Assembly (NCBI RefSeq): GCF_011290505.1
Contig: NZ_JAANPV010000001.1
Location: 1-64,000, forward strand
DNA length: 64,000 nt
Direction of reading: 5' to 3'
Source of the DNA: Paenalcaligenes suwonensis
Lineage (GTDB): Bacteria > Pseudomonadota > Gammaproteobacteria > Burkholderiales > Burkholderiaceae_B
The number at the start of each line of letters is the position of its first letter. Within the stretch, counting starts at the first letter, position 1. Under the pieces are notes generated by a model, which worked only from the letters and a program-made list of their open reading frames with translations, ran no database searches and was not told the origin of the DNA. Below are positions 42,151 through 51,419 of this stretch, piece after piece. A program made the position numbers and the translations under genes.

Positions 42151-42696
42151 ATGAAAAAAGTTGTCCGCGCCAAGCTGCACGGTATCACCATTACCGGAGC
42201 GGATCTGAACTACCATGGTTCCATTACCTTGGATCCGGAAGTCTGCGAACAAGCAGGTATTTTTCCGATGGAGTTCGTGGAAATCTGGAACAAGCAAAGC
42301 GGTGCGCGGATTTCTACTTACGTGATTTATGGTGAGCCTGGCTCACGTTGCTGCATTTTGAATGGTGCGGCAGCGCGTACGTGCCAAAAAGGTGATCAGG
42401 TCATTATTTGTGCATCCGAGTACGTGCAGACGGCCGAGTTGTACGACTTGCGTCCTACCGTGCTGACTTTCACGCCGGATAATCAGATTGATGAAGTGAT
42501 GCACTACGAGGTGCGTAAAACGCCTGAGCGCGAGTTTGATTTCCGCATCGTGCGTGATGACCGCCCTACTTCGGATCAACGTACGTTGGTGGATGTAGAT
42601 GTGGCAGCCCTGACGGCAGACCTTAAAGCGCGTGGGTTAAGCGATCATGCGATTGCTGATGTGCTGTCCTGCCATCTGTCGCAGTTTGAGCGCTAA
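42151..42696 (+). CDS. panD: Aspartate 1-decarboxylase (PanD) with C-terminal extension
   Basis: Makes beta-alanine for pantothenate and CoA. The first ~125 residues match Pan[22 protein letters not shown] with the self-processing G23-S24 site, [15 protein letters not shown], and [14 protein letters not shown]. coli PanD is 126 residues; this one is 181. The extra ~55 residues ([20 protein letters not shown], then a helical [24 protein letters not shown]) are not part of the standard fold. No pan genes are adjacent. Confidence 0.88.
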   Translation: MKKVVRAKLHGITITGADLNYHGSITLDPEVCEQAGIFPMEFVEIWNKQSGARISTYVIYGEPGSRCCILNGAAARTCQKGDQVIICASEYVQTAELYDLRPTVLTFTPDNQIDEVMHYEVRKTPEREFDFRIVRDDRPTSDQRTLVDVDVAALTADLKARGLSDHAIADVLSCHLSQFER

Positions 42697-42721
42697 GGCG
42701 CTCTAATCGCGTGTGAATGAA

Positions 42722-42750
42722 CCCCTGTAGTGATGCAGGGGTTTGTTTTT
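42722..42750 (+). terminator. panD terminator
   Basis: The hairpin CCCCTG...CAGGGG (ACCCCTGTAGTGATGCAGGGGT) is followed by TTGTTTTTTG, 25 bp after the stop. Confidence 0.8.
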
Positions 42751-42813
42751 TGTGGTGTGCGTTCTAGCAGAAATTTTTATTCATCGCCCTCGCTGGGGGG
42801 ACTGCGGAACAAC

Positions 42814-43164
42814 TTTTTGTGATTTGAGACACCAAATCAAAAAAGTTTTCCTCCGCCTCCCCGAATATTTCGCTATAGCTAGGCTTACTGCCCTTTCTGA
42901 AGCGGCGGTACGGTTTTATTCGTGATGTGGATTAACGGGTAGTAGTCTTCTACGCTCAGTGTTGGCATGGAGTGAAGGCTGTATCCATCGCCTGCAGCAG
43001 AAAGATGGATTTTTAGGATGAATTCTTTTTGCACAAAGCTTACCCATGTGTTCGTCACAGAAATACGCTTCTGCCTCAATAGCAACCAACGCAAAGACCG
43101 TGGCATGCAATGAAGGAAAGGCGGATGGAAGTGTTTTTTTATTTGGTGTCTCAAATAAAAAAAT
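42814..43164. repeat. Inverted pair of AT-rich hairpins bounding a gene-free ~300-bp segment
   Basis: The 16-bp core ATTTGAGACACCAAAT at 42822-42837 recurs as its reverse complement at 43141-43156. Similarity continues inward: AAAAAAGTTTTCCtCCGCCT at left against a complement of GGCGGATGGAAGTG...TTTTTTT at right. Each core is itself a hairpin (ATTTG/CAAAT); the right one has a 12-bp perfect T/A stem. Together they could be the ends of a small non-coding element or a relic transposon. The segment between them has only short unconvincing frames. Confidence 0.6.
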
Positions 43165-43307
43165 ACTTTCGCAGCCTTAGGCTACGGCAGCCAATAGTTG
43201 GCGCGTAGTAAGTCCTCACAGCGAGAGCAGTCAATCACATCAGGGAACACTCAAACACTCATCTTCACTCTGAGTAGTAGTTCTCACGCAAGATATCGTC
43301 GCACCAT

Positions 43308-43342
43308 AAAAAAAGCCCGATGCAAGCATCGGGCCTTTTCTA
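43308..43342 (-). terminator. ilvE terminator
   Basis: The stem GCCCGATGc/gCATCGGGC, with a run of A on the left (T on minus), lies 17 bp past the ilvE stop. Confidence 0.9.
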
Positions 43343-43358
43343 CAGCTTGGTGAAAACC

Positions 43359-44465
43359 TTACACCAAACGTACTAACCAACCGTGTGGATCTGGAGCGCG
43401 ACCGTATTGCAGATCGGTCAATGCTTGACGCAGTTCCATGGTGATTTTACCGGCAGGTGCATCGGGGTTACCAATCGCAAAGCCGTGGCCTTTCAGTTGA
43501 CCAATAGGGGTCACTACAGCGGCTGTACCACATGCAAAAGCTTCAACGATATCGCCGGAAGCTACGCCTTCGCGCCACTCTTCAACGGTGATACGACGCT
43601 CTTCAACCTCGTGGCCGCGGTCGCGTGCCAGTTGGATGATGCTGGCGCGGGTGATACCTTCCAAGATGCTGCCTGACAGTGCTGGGGTCAGCAGGCTGCC
43701 GTCTTTGCGTACCAAGAACAGGTTCATGCCGCCCAGTTCTTCTAAGTATTTACCTTCAACGGAATCCAAGAACAGCACTTGTGAGCAACCGTTGTCGCTG
43801 GCTTCTTGTTGTGGCACCAAGGATGCTGCGTAGTTACCGCCACACTTAGCTGCACCGGTACCGCCACGGCCTGCGCGGTTCAGTTCGGTGGACAACCAGA
43901 TAGACACAGGTGCTACGCCTTTGGCGAAGTAGGCACCGGCTGGGCTGGCGATCACGTAGTAGGCCGCGCGTTGAGCTGCGCGTACGCCTAGGAAGCTTTC
44001 GTTAGCAATGCTGAATGGACGCAGGTACAGGCTGGTTTCAGGTGCAGAAGGTACCCAGTCAGCGTCTGTTTGTACCAGTTGCTTAATGGATTCTACGAAC
44101 AGGTCTGTTGGCAGCTGTGGCAAGGCCAAACGGCTAGCCGAGCGTTGCAGACGTGCGGCGTTGGCGTCTGGACGGAATGTCCAGATAGAACCATCAGCGT
44201 GACGGTAGGCTTTTAGGCCTTCAAAAATTTCCTGACCGTAGTGCAATACCGAGGATGCGGGATCCAGTTGCAGTGGGCCATAGGGTTGAATGCGGGCATC
44301 GTGCCAACCTTGCTCTATGCTCCAATCAATGGCAGCCATGTGATCGGTGAAGTACTGACCAAAACCCGGTTTAGCCAGAATGGTGGCGCGCTCTTCCGCG
44401 GAACGTGGATGAGTAGAACGATTGATACTAAAGGCCAGCGATGGCTGAGCGGATTCGGTATTCAT
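43359..44465 (-). CDS. ilvE: Branched-chain amino acid aminotransferase
   Basis: A 368-residue fold-type IV PLP enzyme for the last step of Leu, Ile and Val synthesis. GFGQYFTDHMAAIDW, LHYGQEIFEGLKAYR, the PLP lysine in GAAKCGGNYAASL, EELGGMNLFLV and SGSILEGITRASI match the long BCAT2-type bacterial enzymes. It is monocistronic. Confidence 0.95.
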   Translation of the reverse strand: MNTESAQPSLAFSINRSTHPRSAEERATILAKPGFGQYFTDHMAAIDWSIEQGWHDARIQPYGPLQLDPASSVLHYGQEIFEGLKAYRHADGSIWTFRPDANAARLQRSASRLALPQLPTDLFVESIKQLVQTDADWVPSAPETSLYLRPFSIANESFLGVRAAQRAAYYVIASPAGAYFAKGVAPVSIWLSTELNRAGRGGTGAAKCGGNYAASLVPQQEASDNGCSQVLFLDSVEGKYLEELGGMNLFLVRKDGSLLTPALSGSILEGITRASIIQLARDRGHEVEERRITVEEWREGVASGDIVEAFACGTAAVVTPIGQLKGHGFAIGNPDAPAGKITMELRQALTDLQYGRAPDPHGWLVRLV

Positions 44466-44555
44466 GTCAAAGCTCTGCTAAGAGGAAATAAACAATCCTT
44501 TAGTGTATTCCAAACTGAGCAGAATGGTGACGGCCTCGCTAGTTCACAGCGATTT

Positions 44556-45896
44556 TTATGCTGCTTTGTGTGGCTGACTGTGAAAACGCAAGGTAAAACA
44601 CGTGCCATGGCCGTCCTGAACGGGGGAAGTCACTTTTAATTGCCATGATTGCATCTGACATACCCGTTTAGCGATGGCTAAGCCTAAGCCTGCTTGGTTT
44701 TCAAGTTCGTCTGATGCGGATGCTGGAGTGGTCGCTGTGCGTTGGTCGGTGCGCCGGTGGCTGAAATAGCGTTCAAACACCGAGGCTTGCTCTTCCGAAG
44801 CGATACCTGGTCCATCGTCGGTAAAGTTAAGGCCGTGAGGAATAGATTCTATGGTGAGCGTGGCGGGGGCAGCATGTGAAATGGCGTTACGCAAAATATT
44901 GCGCATGACGGTCATTAGTGCATGGTGGTTGAGCTGTTCGTAGTGTGTGTTATCAATCAGGTTTCTAATGTGCAGGCCCGCTTGGGTGGCGTCTTGAGAG
45001 AGCACCCCCATGGCATCTTGCAGGCAGTCATGCAGGGAGACTGTTTCGTGTGTATCCGTATTACCGGCATGGCACAGGCTGTAGGTGCTTTCTAGTGATT
45101 GTTTGATGTCTTGCACGGCATGCACTGTTCGTTGCAGCCGTGGCCGCTCGGCTTCTGACACTAAGTTATGACGCAGCATCAGTTCAGCATCACTGCGAAT
45201 AATACTTAAGGGCGTGCGTATTTCATGGTGTAGATTGGCCGTGAATTCACGCTGATTGGCAATGGTGGCATCCACTTGGTCTTGCGCCCTATTGAAGATT
45301 TCCATTAAGCGGGCCACTTCGTCGGTGTGCGGGATAGCGCTTTGGTAACCGCTGGGTAGCCAGTGTATTAGCCGTTCAGTCAGTGTGTTGATGGGGGTGA
45401 CTAGCCAGCGTGCAATGGCGTTACTGAAAAATAGAGCGAGCAAGGTGCAAAACAGCACAATGCCAGCCAAGGCCAACGCAAAATGGCGGGATTGCTCTAC
45501 CAGTACTACGGAGTCATACAGTACATACAAACGGCCATCCATCACATTGGCCACTTGTACGTGCCAGCCTGTGTTGCCTTTGTCTATGTAATGCAAACCC
45601 AGCGGCAGATCGCGTAATTCTTCAGGCATGCTGGGGGCGAGCATGGCATCGGTTTCACCCCAGGCGTACATGGACGGCCCCATGTCGCGCTCAAACGGTT
45701 GCTGCCATTCGTCCCCAAATCGCGATACCCGCACAGCGATGCGATTGGACTCGGTTTGCACCAGCGTGTCCAACATGTTTTCTTCTAGTGCGGTGTAGAT
45801 GGCGTAGGTGACCACCGCCGATAGGCTAACCGCCAGAAAAATTAATAGAGTCAGTACGAGGGTGATGCGTCCAGACAGCGAACGGCGTAATTTCAT
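44556..45896 (-). CDS. Two-component sensor histidine kinase
   Basis: A 446-residue inner-membrane kinase. TM1 is at about 11-35, followed by a periplasmic domain of ~100 residues (36-138). TM2 is at about 139-160, then a HAMP linker. The HisKA box is HHEIRTPLSIIRSD with phospho-His H224. The HATPase region has ILRNAISHA and FTDDGPGIASEEQ. It overlaps its response regulator by 4 bp. It faces away from the TonB receptor gene, so it may sense a siderophore or iron state; this is inference. Confidence 0.92.
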   Translation of the reverse strand: MKLRRSLSGRITLVLTLLIFLAVSLSAVVTYAIYTALEENMLDTLVQTESNRIAVRVSRFGDEWQQPFERDMGPSMYAWGETDAMLAPSMPEELRDLPLGLHYIDKGNTGWHVQVANVMDGRLYVLYDSVVLVEQSRHFALALAGIVLFCTLLALFFSNAIARWLVTPINTLTERLIHWLPSGYQSAIPHTDEVARLMEIFNRAQDQVDATIANQREFTANLHHEIRTPLSIIRSDAELMLRHNLVSEAERPRLQRTVHAVQDIKQSLESTYSLCHAGNTDTHETVSLHDCLQDAMGVLSQDATQAGLHIRNLIDNTHYEQLNHHALMTVMRNILRNAISHAAPATLTIESIPHGLNFTDDGPGIASEEQASVFERYFSHRRTDQRTATTPASASDELENQAGLGLAIAKRVCQMQSWQLKVTSPVQDGHGTCFTLRFHSQPHKAA

Positions 45897-46600
45897 GGTG
45901 TGTCCAGAGTAAGCCGCCAGCCTATGCCGTGTACGGTTTCTATGCCTTCATACTGGTGCTGCTGCAGGGTTTTGCGTAGCAAATGCAGTTGGCTGCGTAA
46001 GGCTTCGGATGATGGAGGTTCGCCTTGCCATAAGTATTCTTCTAGTTTTTGACGTGGCACGATGCGACCTGAATAACGCATCAGCATTTCCAGAATCATC
46101 AGGCATTTGCGCGGCAGCTTAATGGTTTCGCCATTAATAGAAAGGCTTTGGTCGGCCACCAGATAGCACAGCGGGCCGTACTGCAATGAAAACGCGGTAT
46201 CACACAGTTGCCGTGATCGACGTATCAGGGCTTGGGCACGTACCAGCACTTCTTCTAACGCAAAGGGCTTGGTTAGGTAATCGTCGGCCCCGCAAGCAAA
46301 GCCTTGCAGCTTGTCTTCTAAGGTGGCCCTAGCCGTCAGCAACAGTACGGGGGTAGAGAGACTAAGCTTGCGGCGCATTTTTTGCAGCATGCTTAAGCCG
46401 TCCATACCGGGTAGACCTATATCTAACAGCACTAGGTCATAGTTGCCTTGCTCTAGGCGATGCAGCGCCGACGGTGCATCTCTAGAGATGTCGGCAGTAA
46501 AGCCTTCGGCCTCTAGGGTTAGAAGAATGTTCTCGGCAATGACTGATTCGTCTTCGACGATCAGTACGGTATAGGGGATAGGGTGTTTTTTGTCAGTCAT
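45893..46600 (-). CDS. OmpR-family response regulator
   Basis: A 235-residue protein. The receiver has acidic VEDE, phospho-acceptor D60 (DLVLLDIGLPGMDG), LLLTARA and LTKPF. A winged-helix DNA-binding domain follows (LPRKCLMILEMLMRYSGRIVPRQKL). ATG 46600 (MTDKKHPI) is chosen over an in-frame start 84 bp upstream because it fits the receiver boundary. It is divergent from the TonB receptor gene. Confidence 0.93.
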   Translation of the reverse strand: MTDKKHPIPYTVLIVEDESVIAENILLTLEAEGFTADISRDAPSALHRLEQGNYDLVLLDIGLPGMDGLSMLQKMRRKLSLSTPVLLLTARATLEDKLQGFACGADDYLTKPFALEEVLVRAQALIRRSRQLCDTAFSLQYGPLCYLVADQSLSINGETIKLPRKCLMILEMLMRYSGRIVPRQKLEEYLWQGEPPSSEALRSQLHLLRKTLQQHQYEGIETVHGIGWRLTLDTP

Positions 46601-46773
46601 GAGGAAGAACCTCTGGCGGCATCCTGAAGGCGTTTCAGGCAGGCGCAGACATTTAGGGTAGCAGAGCGTGCGTGAAATTATCATCGAATTATAAATAAGA
46701 TTGATTGTTATTTTGTTTTATTGCGTATCAGCCGTTTTTTGACGAAAACTTCACGATCTCCTCTTTATTCTGA

Positions 46774-46792
46774 AATAAGAACAAGTCTCATT
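46774..46792. promoter_or_regulatory. Candidate Fur box upstream of the TonB receptor
   Basis: AATAAGAACAAGTCTCATT is a 19-bp inverted repeat (7-5-7 with one mismatch between arms) of Fur-box type. A second AT palindrome, AAATAAgattgattgTTATTT, lies at 46693-46713. Both are in the divergent promoter region of the iron operon. Confidence 0.45.
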
Positions 46793-46870
46793 TGTTTTGA
46801 TAGGCGGCTTTTACAGGGCGAAAAACGTCGGCGTAAGGGTTGGCCCTTTTTTATTTCAGGAGAGAGGTAC

Positions 46871-49111
46871 GTGTTAAGCACTTACGCGTCAACGCAGCAG
46901 GATAAAGCGTTGGAGGGGACAACCGTTTTGTCCATGGACAGTTTCAAGCCCGCTTTTGGTACGGTGGTATTGGCTGGTGCAATGGCTGCTATGGCACCGG
47001 CACAGGCAGAAGAAAACCAAAGCACTACCGCTGCGCCAGCAGTCTTACAAGAAATTCGGGTGATGGGTGAAGTACCAAACGACACCTATCAAACACCCAG
47101 CAAGCTTTCTAGCCCTAAATTCACAGCGCCGTTATTGGACACACCTCGCACGGTGAATGTGATTACAGAGCAGCAAATGAAAGACCGTGGCGCAACTTCG
47201 TTGCAAGATGTATTGCGCACCACCCCAGGTATTACCTTGGGTTCTGGCGAGGGTGGTACTCCGGTAGGCGACCGCCCTTTTATTCGTGGTTATGAAGCCA
47301 GTACCGACATTTTCATTGATGGTTTGCGCGACTACGCTCGTGGCTCGCATGAAACCTTTAACTTAGAAGCTGTGGAAGTGATCAAGGGTGCTAGCTCGGC
47401 CTACACGGGTCGTGGCGGCACCGGCGGTAGCATTAACTTGACCACCAAAGCGCCTAAGCTAGAACCTTTTGCTGAACTGAGCGCAGGCTTTGGTAATGCG
47501 GATCAATGGCGTACTACAGCAGATGTGAACATGCCTGTAGGTGACACCGTTGCCATCCGTTTAAACGTGATGAAAATGGGCGGTGATGTGCCCGGTCGTG
47601 GTGGTCCCGAAATTGATCGTTTTGGTGTGGCACCGTCTATTGCCTTTGGTTTGGGCACCCCTACCCGTTTAACGCTGTCGTATTCGGAGCTAAAAAACAA
47701 AGATACGCCGGACTTGGGTATTCCTTTTGCGAATGCTGCCAACGATAGAGACACCCCACCGAATGTAGATCGCGAGAATTTCTATGGGCGTTTGAATGCG
47801 GATTTCCGTAACAACACCATGAAAACCTCAACGATGCTGTTCGAGCATGATTTCTCTGAGCAAGCCCAGTTCCGCAACATTACCCGTCATTCTGAGTCGC
47901 TAAACGACTACTTAATGACGCGCCCTAGCTTTGATAACTGCAAGGCGAACTCGGGTCCACCATGCTCTACCGAAGGCCCAGACGCGCAGTTTAAGCGCGA
48001 TAACCGGGCTCGCTGGCGTTACAACACGGCGATTCAAAACCAAACCGACTTGTACGGTACCTTTAGCACAGGTTCGTTAAAGCACTCGTACAGTGCTGGG
48101 GTGGAATTTACCTACGAAAAAGTCTTTAGTCGTGCGGTAGGTGGTTTGCCCGCAACCGATACCGACAACTTGTGGAATCCAGACCCCAACAAGCCATACA
48201 AGTTCAACCTGACCTATGGTCCTAAGACCCAAGATGGCTATATTAAAACGCGTTCCATCTACTTTATGGACACCATTGAGCTTAGCGAACAGTTTTTGCT
48301 GAACTTGGGCTTACGTCGTGAAAGCTTCACGGTAGACAACATGAAGTTGAAACGTAAGGATGACTTCTGGAACTACCAACTGGGTGCGGTGTACAAGCCT
48401 GCTGAAAACGGCAGTATCTACGTGTCGTACGCCACGTCGTCTAACCCTGCTGGTGAAAACTTGGGTCAAGGCGGCGGTGCCGATGGTGTAGGCGGTTCGG
48501 CCTCTGTGCGTGATATGAAGCCCGAGAAAAGCTACAGCTGGGAAATCGGTACCAAATGGGATGTGTTCGACGAGCGCTTGTCGTTGACTGGTGCTTACTT
48601 TGAAACCCACAAAACCGATGCACGTACTACCGACCCCCTAACGGGCGACGTCACGCTTAACGGTAGCAACCGTGTGCGCGGGATAGAGTTGGGTGCTTCC
48701 GGTGCGATCACGCCACGTTGGAATGTGTGGACAGGCTACACCTACTTGGCACCTAAAATCAAAAGCTACCGTAATGGCAATAACGTCTACGACGGTAACC
48801 AAATGAAGTTCATTGCGCGTCACAGTGCCAGCTTGTGGACCACCTACAAAATCCTGCCTGAGCTAACGCTGGGCGGTGGTGTGACCTACTTGGGCAAACG
48901 TTACGTAGACGATGCCAACACCTTAGAGCTGCCAAGCTACTTCCGTTACGACGCGATGTTGCAGTATGACGTAAGTAAGAGTTTGTCGTTGCAGTTCAAT
49001 GCGAATAACCTGTCTAACAATGCGCTGTATGATGCATCGCACGTAGGGGTGTTTGCAAACGTCGCTCCCGGACGTTCTTATATGTTCAGTGCCACCTATC
49101 GCTGGGAATAA
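46871..49111 (+). CDS. TonB-dependent siderophore receptor (Fiu/PiuA-like)
   Basis: An outer-membrane receptor of about 746 residues. The signal region is SFKPAFGTVVLAGAMAAMA ending AQA. The plug has PRTVNVITEQQMKDRGATSLQDVL, PFIRGYEASTDIFIDGLRD and VEVIKGASSAYTGRGGTGGSIN. The C-terminal beta strand ends FSATYRWE. I place the start at GTG 46871, which has an AGGAGAG Shine-Dalgarno before it; ATG 46935 is an alternative. Neighbours suggest catecholate-type ferric siderophore uptake under Fur control. Confidence 0.93.
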   Translation: MLSTYASTQQDKALEGTTVLSMDSFKPAFGTVVLAGAMAAMAPAQAEENQSTTAAPAVLQEIRVMGEVPNDTYQTPSKLSSPKFTAPLLDTPRTVNVITEQQMKDRGATSLQDVLRTTPGITLGSGEGGTPVGDRPFIRGYEASTDIFIDGLRDYARGSHETFNLEAVEVIKGASSAYTGRGGTGGSINLTTKAPKLEPFAELSAGFGNADQWRTTADVNMPVGDTVAIRLNVMKMGGDVPGRGGPEIDRFGVAPSIAFGLGTPTRLTLSYSELKNKDTPDLGIPFANAANDRDTPPNVDRENFYGRLNADFRNNTMKTSTMLFEHDFSEQAQFRNITRHSESLNDYLMTRPSFDNCKANSGPPCSTEGPDAQFKRDNRARWRYNTAIQNQTDLYGTFSTGSLKHSYSAGVEFTYEKVFSRAVGGLPATDTDNLWNPDPNKPYKFNLTYGPKTQDGYIKTRSIYFMDTIELSEQFLLNLGLRRESFTVDNMKLKRKDDFWNYQLGAVYKPAENGSIYVSYATSSNPAGENLGQGGGADGVGGSASVRDMKPEKSYSWEIGTKWDVFDERLSLTGAYFETHKTDARTTDPLTGDVTLNGSNRVRGIELGASGAITPRWNVWTGYTYLAPKIKSYRNGNNVYDGNQMKFIARHSASLWTTYKILPELTLGGGVTYLGKRYVDDANTLELPSYFRYDAMLQYDVSKSLSLQFNANNLSNNALYDASHVGVFANVAPGRSYMFSATYRWE

Positions 49112-49174
49112 GCCATAGGGCAGCAACAGAGTCCGTTTGCGACGGCTCTGTTGCTGGCACATTAGGAGAAACAG

Positions 49175-49855
49175 ATGATTCTGGTGATTCCCGAAGTTTT
49201 CAGTGCTGAAGAATGCCACGCTATATGTGAACGGCTAGGGCAAGCATCGTGGCACGATGGCCGTGCGACCGCAGGGTATGTGGCGGTACAACAAAAAAGT
49301 AACGAACAGCTAAACGTGCAAGACCCCGTGGCGATAGAGCTTGCCCAAGCGGTGTTGCAGCGTTTGTCTTCCTTACCCAAATTTGTGTCCTTCGCCCTGC
49401 CTCTGAAAATTTTGCCGCCCATGTTTAACCGCTACCAAGGCGGAGGCGCATACGGGTTTCACATTGATAACGCCATACGTGTACACCCACAAACGGGTGA
49501 GCGTATACGTACCGACATCTCCACCACCGTATTTTTCAGCGACCCAGATAGCTACGAAGGTGGTGAGCTAGAAATTCAAGACAACTACGGCACCCAGCGC
49601 ATCAAACTACCCGCTGGCCACGCCGTGGTGTACCCCGGCACCAGCTTGCATAGAGTCTGTCCGGTCACACAGGGCGAACGCCTTGCTGCCTTTTTCTGGA
49701 CACAAAGCATGGTGCGCGAAGACAGTGCCCGTCATTCTTTATACGAACTGGATAACGTAGTGCAGCAATTGGCCGGTAGAGGTGACTCGGTCGATGAGGT
49801 CACGCGCTTATCGGGCGTGTATCACAACCTCATCCGCCAATGGGGTGAAACATGA
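49175..49855 (+). CDS. piuC: PKHD-type Fe(II)/2-oxoglutarate hydroxylase (PiuC/YbiX)
   Basis: A 226-residue dioxygenase. The facial triad is H96-x-D98 (YGFHIDNA) and H159 (PGTSLHRV), with R169 for 2-oxoglutarate. Length and flanks match YbiX/PiuC, which is usually linked to Fiu/PiuA receptors. The substrate is unknown. It overlaps the next gene by 4 bp. Confidence 0.93.
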   Translation: MILVIPEVFSAEECHAICERLGQASWHDGRATAGYVAVQQKSNEQLNVQDPVAIELAQAVLQRLSSLPKFVSFALPLKILPPMFNRYQGGGAYGFHIDNAIRVHPQTGERIRTDISTTVFFSDPDSYEGGELEIQDNYGTQRIKLPAGHAVVYPGTSLHRVCPVTQGERLAAFFWTQSMVREDSARHSLYELDNVVQQLAGRGDSVDEVTRLSGVYHNLIRQWGET

Positions 49856-50958
49856 GCCAAGAGGCCTCCTTGCAGGGGTTAAGCTGCTTGGCTGATTACG
49901 CACAGCGTGCGGGTGACGTATTACCGGCTGCTACGTGGGCGTATGTGACCGCGGGGGCGGCGGATGGCATCACCCAACGCCGTAATGAGGCAGCCTTTGA
50001 GCAGTTGATGCTATGGCCACGCGTATTACGCCGTATTCCCAAGGGCAACACCGAGCTAGAGCTATTCGGCAAACGTTATGCACACCCTATTTTTATAGCC
50101 CCCACAGCATTTCATGCCTTAGCGCATGCCGATGCCGAACGCGCAACAGCCATTGCCGCAGCGGCGTTGCAGGCCGTGTACGTAGTCAGCACCCAAGCCA
50201 GTGTGAGCCTAGAGGATGTAGCTGCCGCTGCACCCGGGCCACGCTGGTTTCAGTTGTATTGGCAGGCCGATAAAGACGTCAACCTAGACCTACTGCGCCG
50301 AGCCGAAGCTGCTGGCTACGAAGCCATCGTGATGACCGTAGATGCGCCTATACAAGGCAGCCGCAATGCCGAACAACGTCACGGTTTTAGCTTGCCAGCG
50401 AACATCAAGCCCGTGAACTTGCTGCCCTATGCAGATAAGTTGCACACTCCCGGTGTACTAGAAGCGGGGCAGTCTTTATTTCAACATCCTTTAGTCACCC
50501 AAATGGCTAACTGGGATGACGTGGCCTGGTTAGCCAAACACACCCCCCTACCCGTGCTAGTAAAAGGCATCTTGCACCCTGCTGACGCACAGCTAGCGGT
50601 GCAAGCGGGGGCGGCGGGAGTGATCGTGTCTAACCACGGTGGACGTGTACTAGACAGTGTGCCTGCCACATTAGATGTATTGCCTCTGGTAGTGGCTGCC
50701 GTAGGTGGGCACGTGCCCGTGCTGGTAGATGGCGGCATACAACGTGGCACTGACGTACTAAAAGCCTTGGCCCTAGGGGCTAAAGCCGTATTAATTGGGC
50801 GACCCGTATTGCATGGGTTGGCGGTTGCTGGCGCGACCGGAGTAGCACACATATTGCACCTACTACGTACCGAACTAGAAAGCAGCATGGTGTTAAGCGG
50901 CGTAGGGTCATTGGAAGACATAGATGCTTCCTTACTTTGGCAAGGGAATAACACATGA
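49852..50958 (+). CDS. FMN-dependent alpha-hydroxyacid oxidase
   Basis: A 368-residue TIM-barrel flavoprotein of the lactate oxidase/glycolate oxidase/LldD family. IAPTAFHALAHADAERATA, FQLYWQADKDV, VMTVDAPIQGSRNAE and catalytic VSNHGGRVLD are present. It is a distant paralogue of lldD at 24.7 kb. It overlaps both neighbours by 4 bp, so it belongs to the iron operon; the link to iron uptake is unexplained. Confidence 0.9.
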   Translation: MSQEASLQGLSCLADYAQRAGDVLPAATWAYVTAGAADGITQRRNEAAFEQLMLWPRVLRRIPKGNTELELFGKRYAHPIFIAPTAFHALAHADAERATAIAAAALQAVYVVSTQASVSLEDVAAAAPGPRWFQLYWQADKDVNLDLLRRAEAAGYEAIVMTVDAPIQGSRNAEQRHGFSLPANIKPVNLLPYADKLHTPGVLEAGQSLFQHPLVTQMANWDDVAWLAKHTPLPVLVKGILHPADAQLAVQAGAAGVIVSNHGGRVLDSVPATLDVLPLVVAAVGGHVPVLVDGGIQRGTDVLKALALGAKAVLIGRPVLHGLAVAGATGVAHILHLLRTELESSMVLSGVGSLEDIDASLLWQGNNT

Positions 50959-51419
50959 TGAATGTACTGATGACACACAGCGTAGGAGCTGGCTTGTTGC
51001 GCCAAGCAGGCATACGCATGACACTGGCGCGATTGGCCGTACTGAACGTGCTTCACGAACAGCAAGAAGCCATGACCGTAGAAGAAATCTTCAACCAACT
51101 ACAAAAACACAGAACGCCATTAAGTTTGGGAACGGTATATGGCACGTTGAAGCATCTGAATGATGCCGGGGTTATTCACTCGCATATGGAACAGGGGCGT
51201 AAGCTGCTGTATTCCATGCAGCACGAACAGCCTGTGGGCAGTATGGGGTGTGTGGTGTGCGGGAAGAAGCAGGCGCTGGAGGATAAACGTGTGCAGAAAG
51301 CTGTAGAGCAAGCTTGCGCGGATATGGGCGTGAAACTGGAGCTGTATAGGCTGAATGTGTCGGTGGTGTGTGAGGAGTGTGTGGAGCAGCCTAAGGTTAG
51401 GGTTGTGGGGGGGGGGTGA
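50955..51419 (+). CDS. Fur-family transcriptional regulator
   Basis: A 154-residue regulator with an N-terminal winged helix (QAGIRMTLARLAVLNVL; LGTVYGTLKHL recognition helix). It has two CxxC pairs, CVVCGKK and CEECVEQ, of the structural zinc site. It lacks the dense HHDH metal-site stretch of classical Fur, so it may sense another signal. It is the last gene of the operon. Confidence 0.9.
   Translation: MMNVLMTHSVGAGLLRQAGIRMTLARLAVLNVLHEQQEAMTVEEIFNQLQKHRTPLSLGTVYGTLKHLNDAGVIHSHMEQGRKLLYSMQHEQPVGSMGCVVCGKKQALEDKRVQKAVEQACADMGVKLELYRLNVSVVCEECVEQPKVRVVGGG

Noticed and set aside
42885-43154. 89-codon minus-strand open frame in the panD-ilvE gap
   Set aside because: It runs across the hairpin repeat, has no recognisable domain or start signal, and another frame overlaps it equally well.
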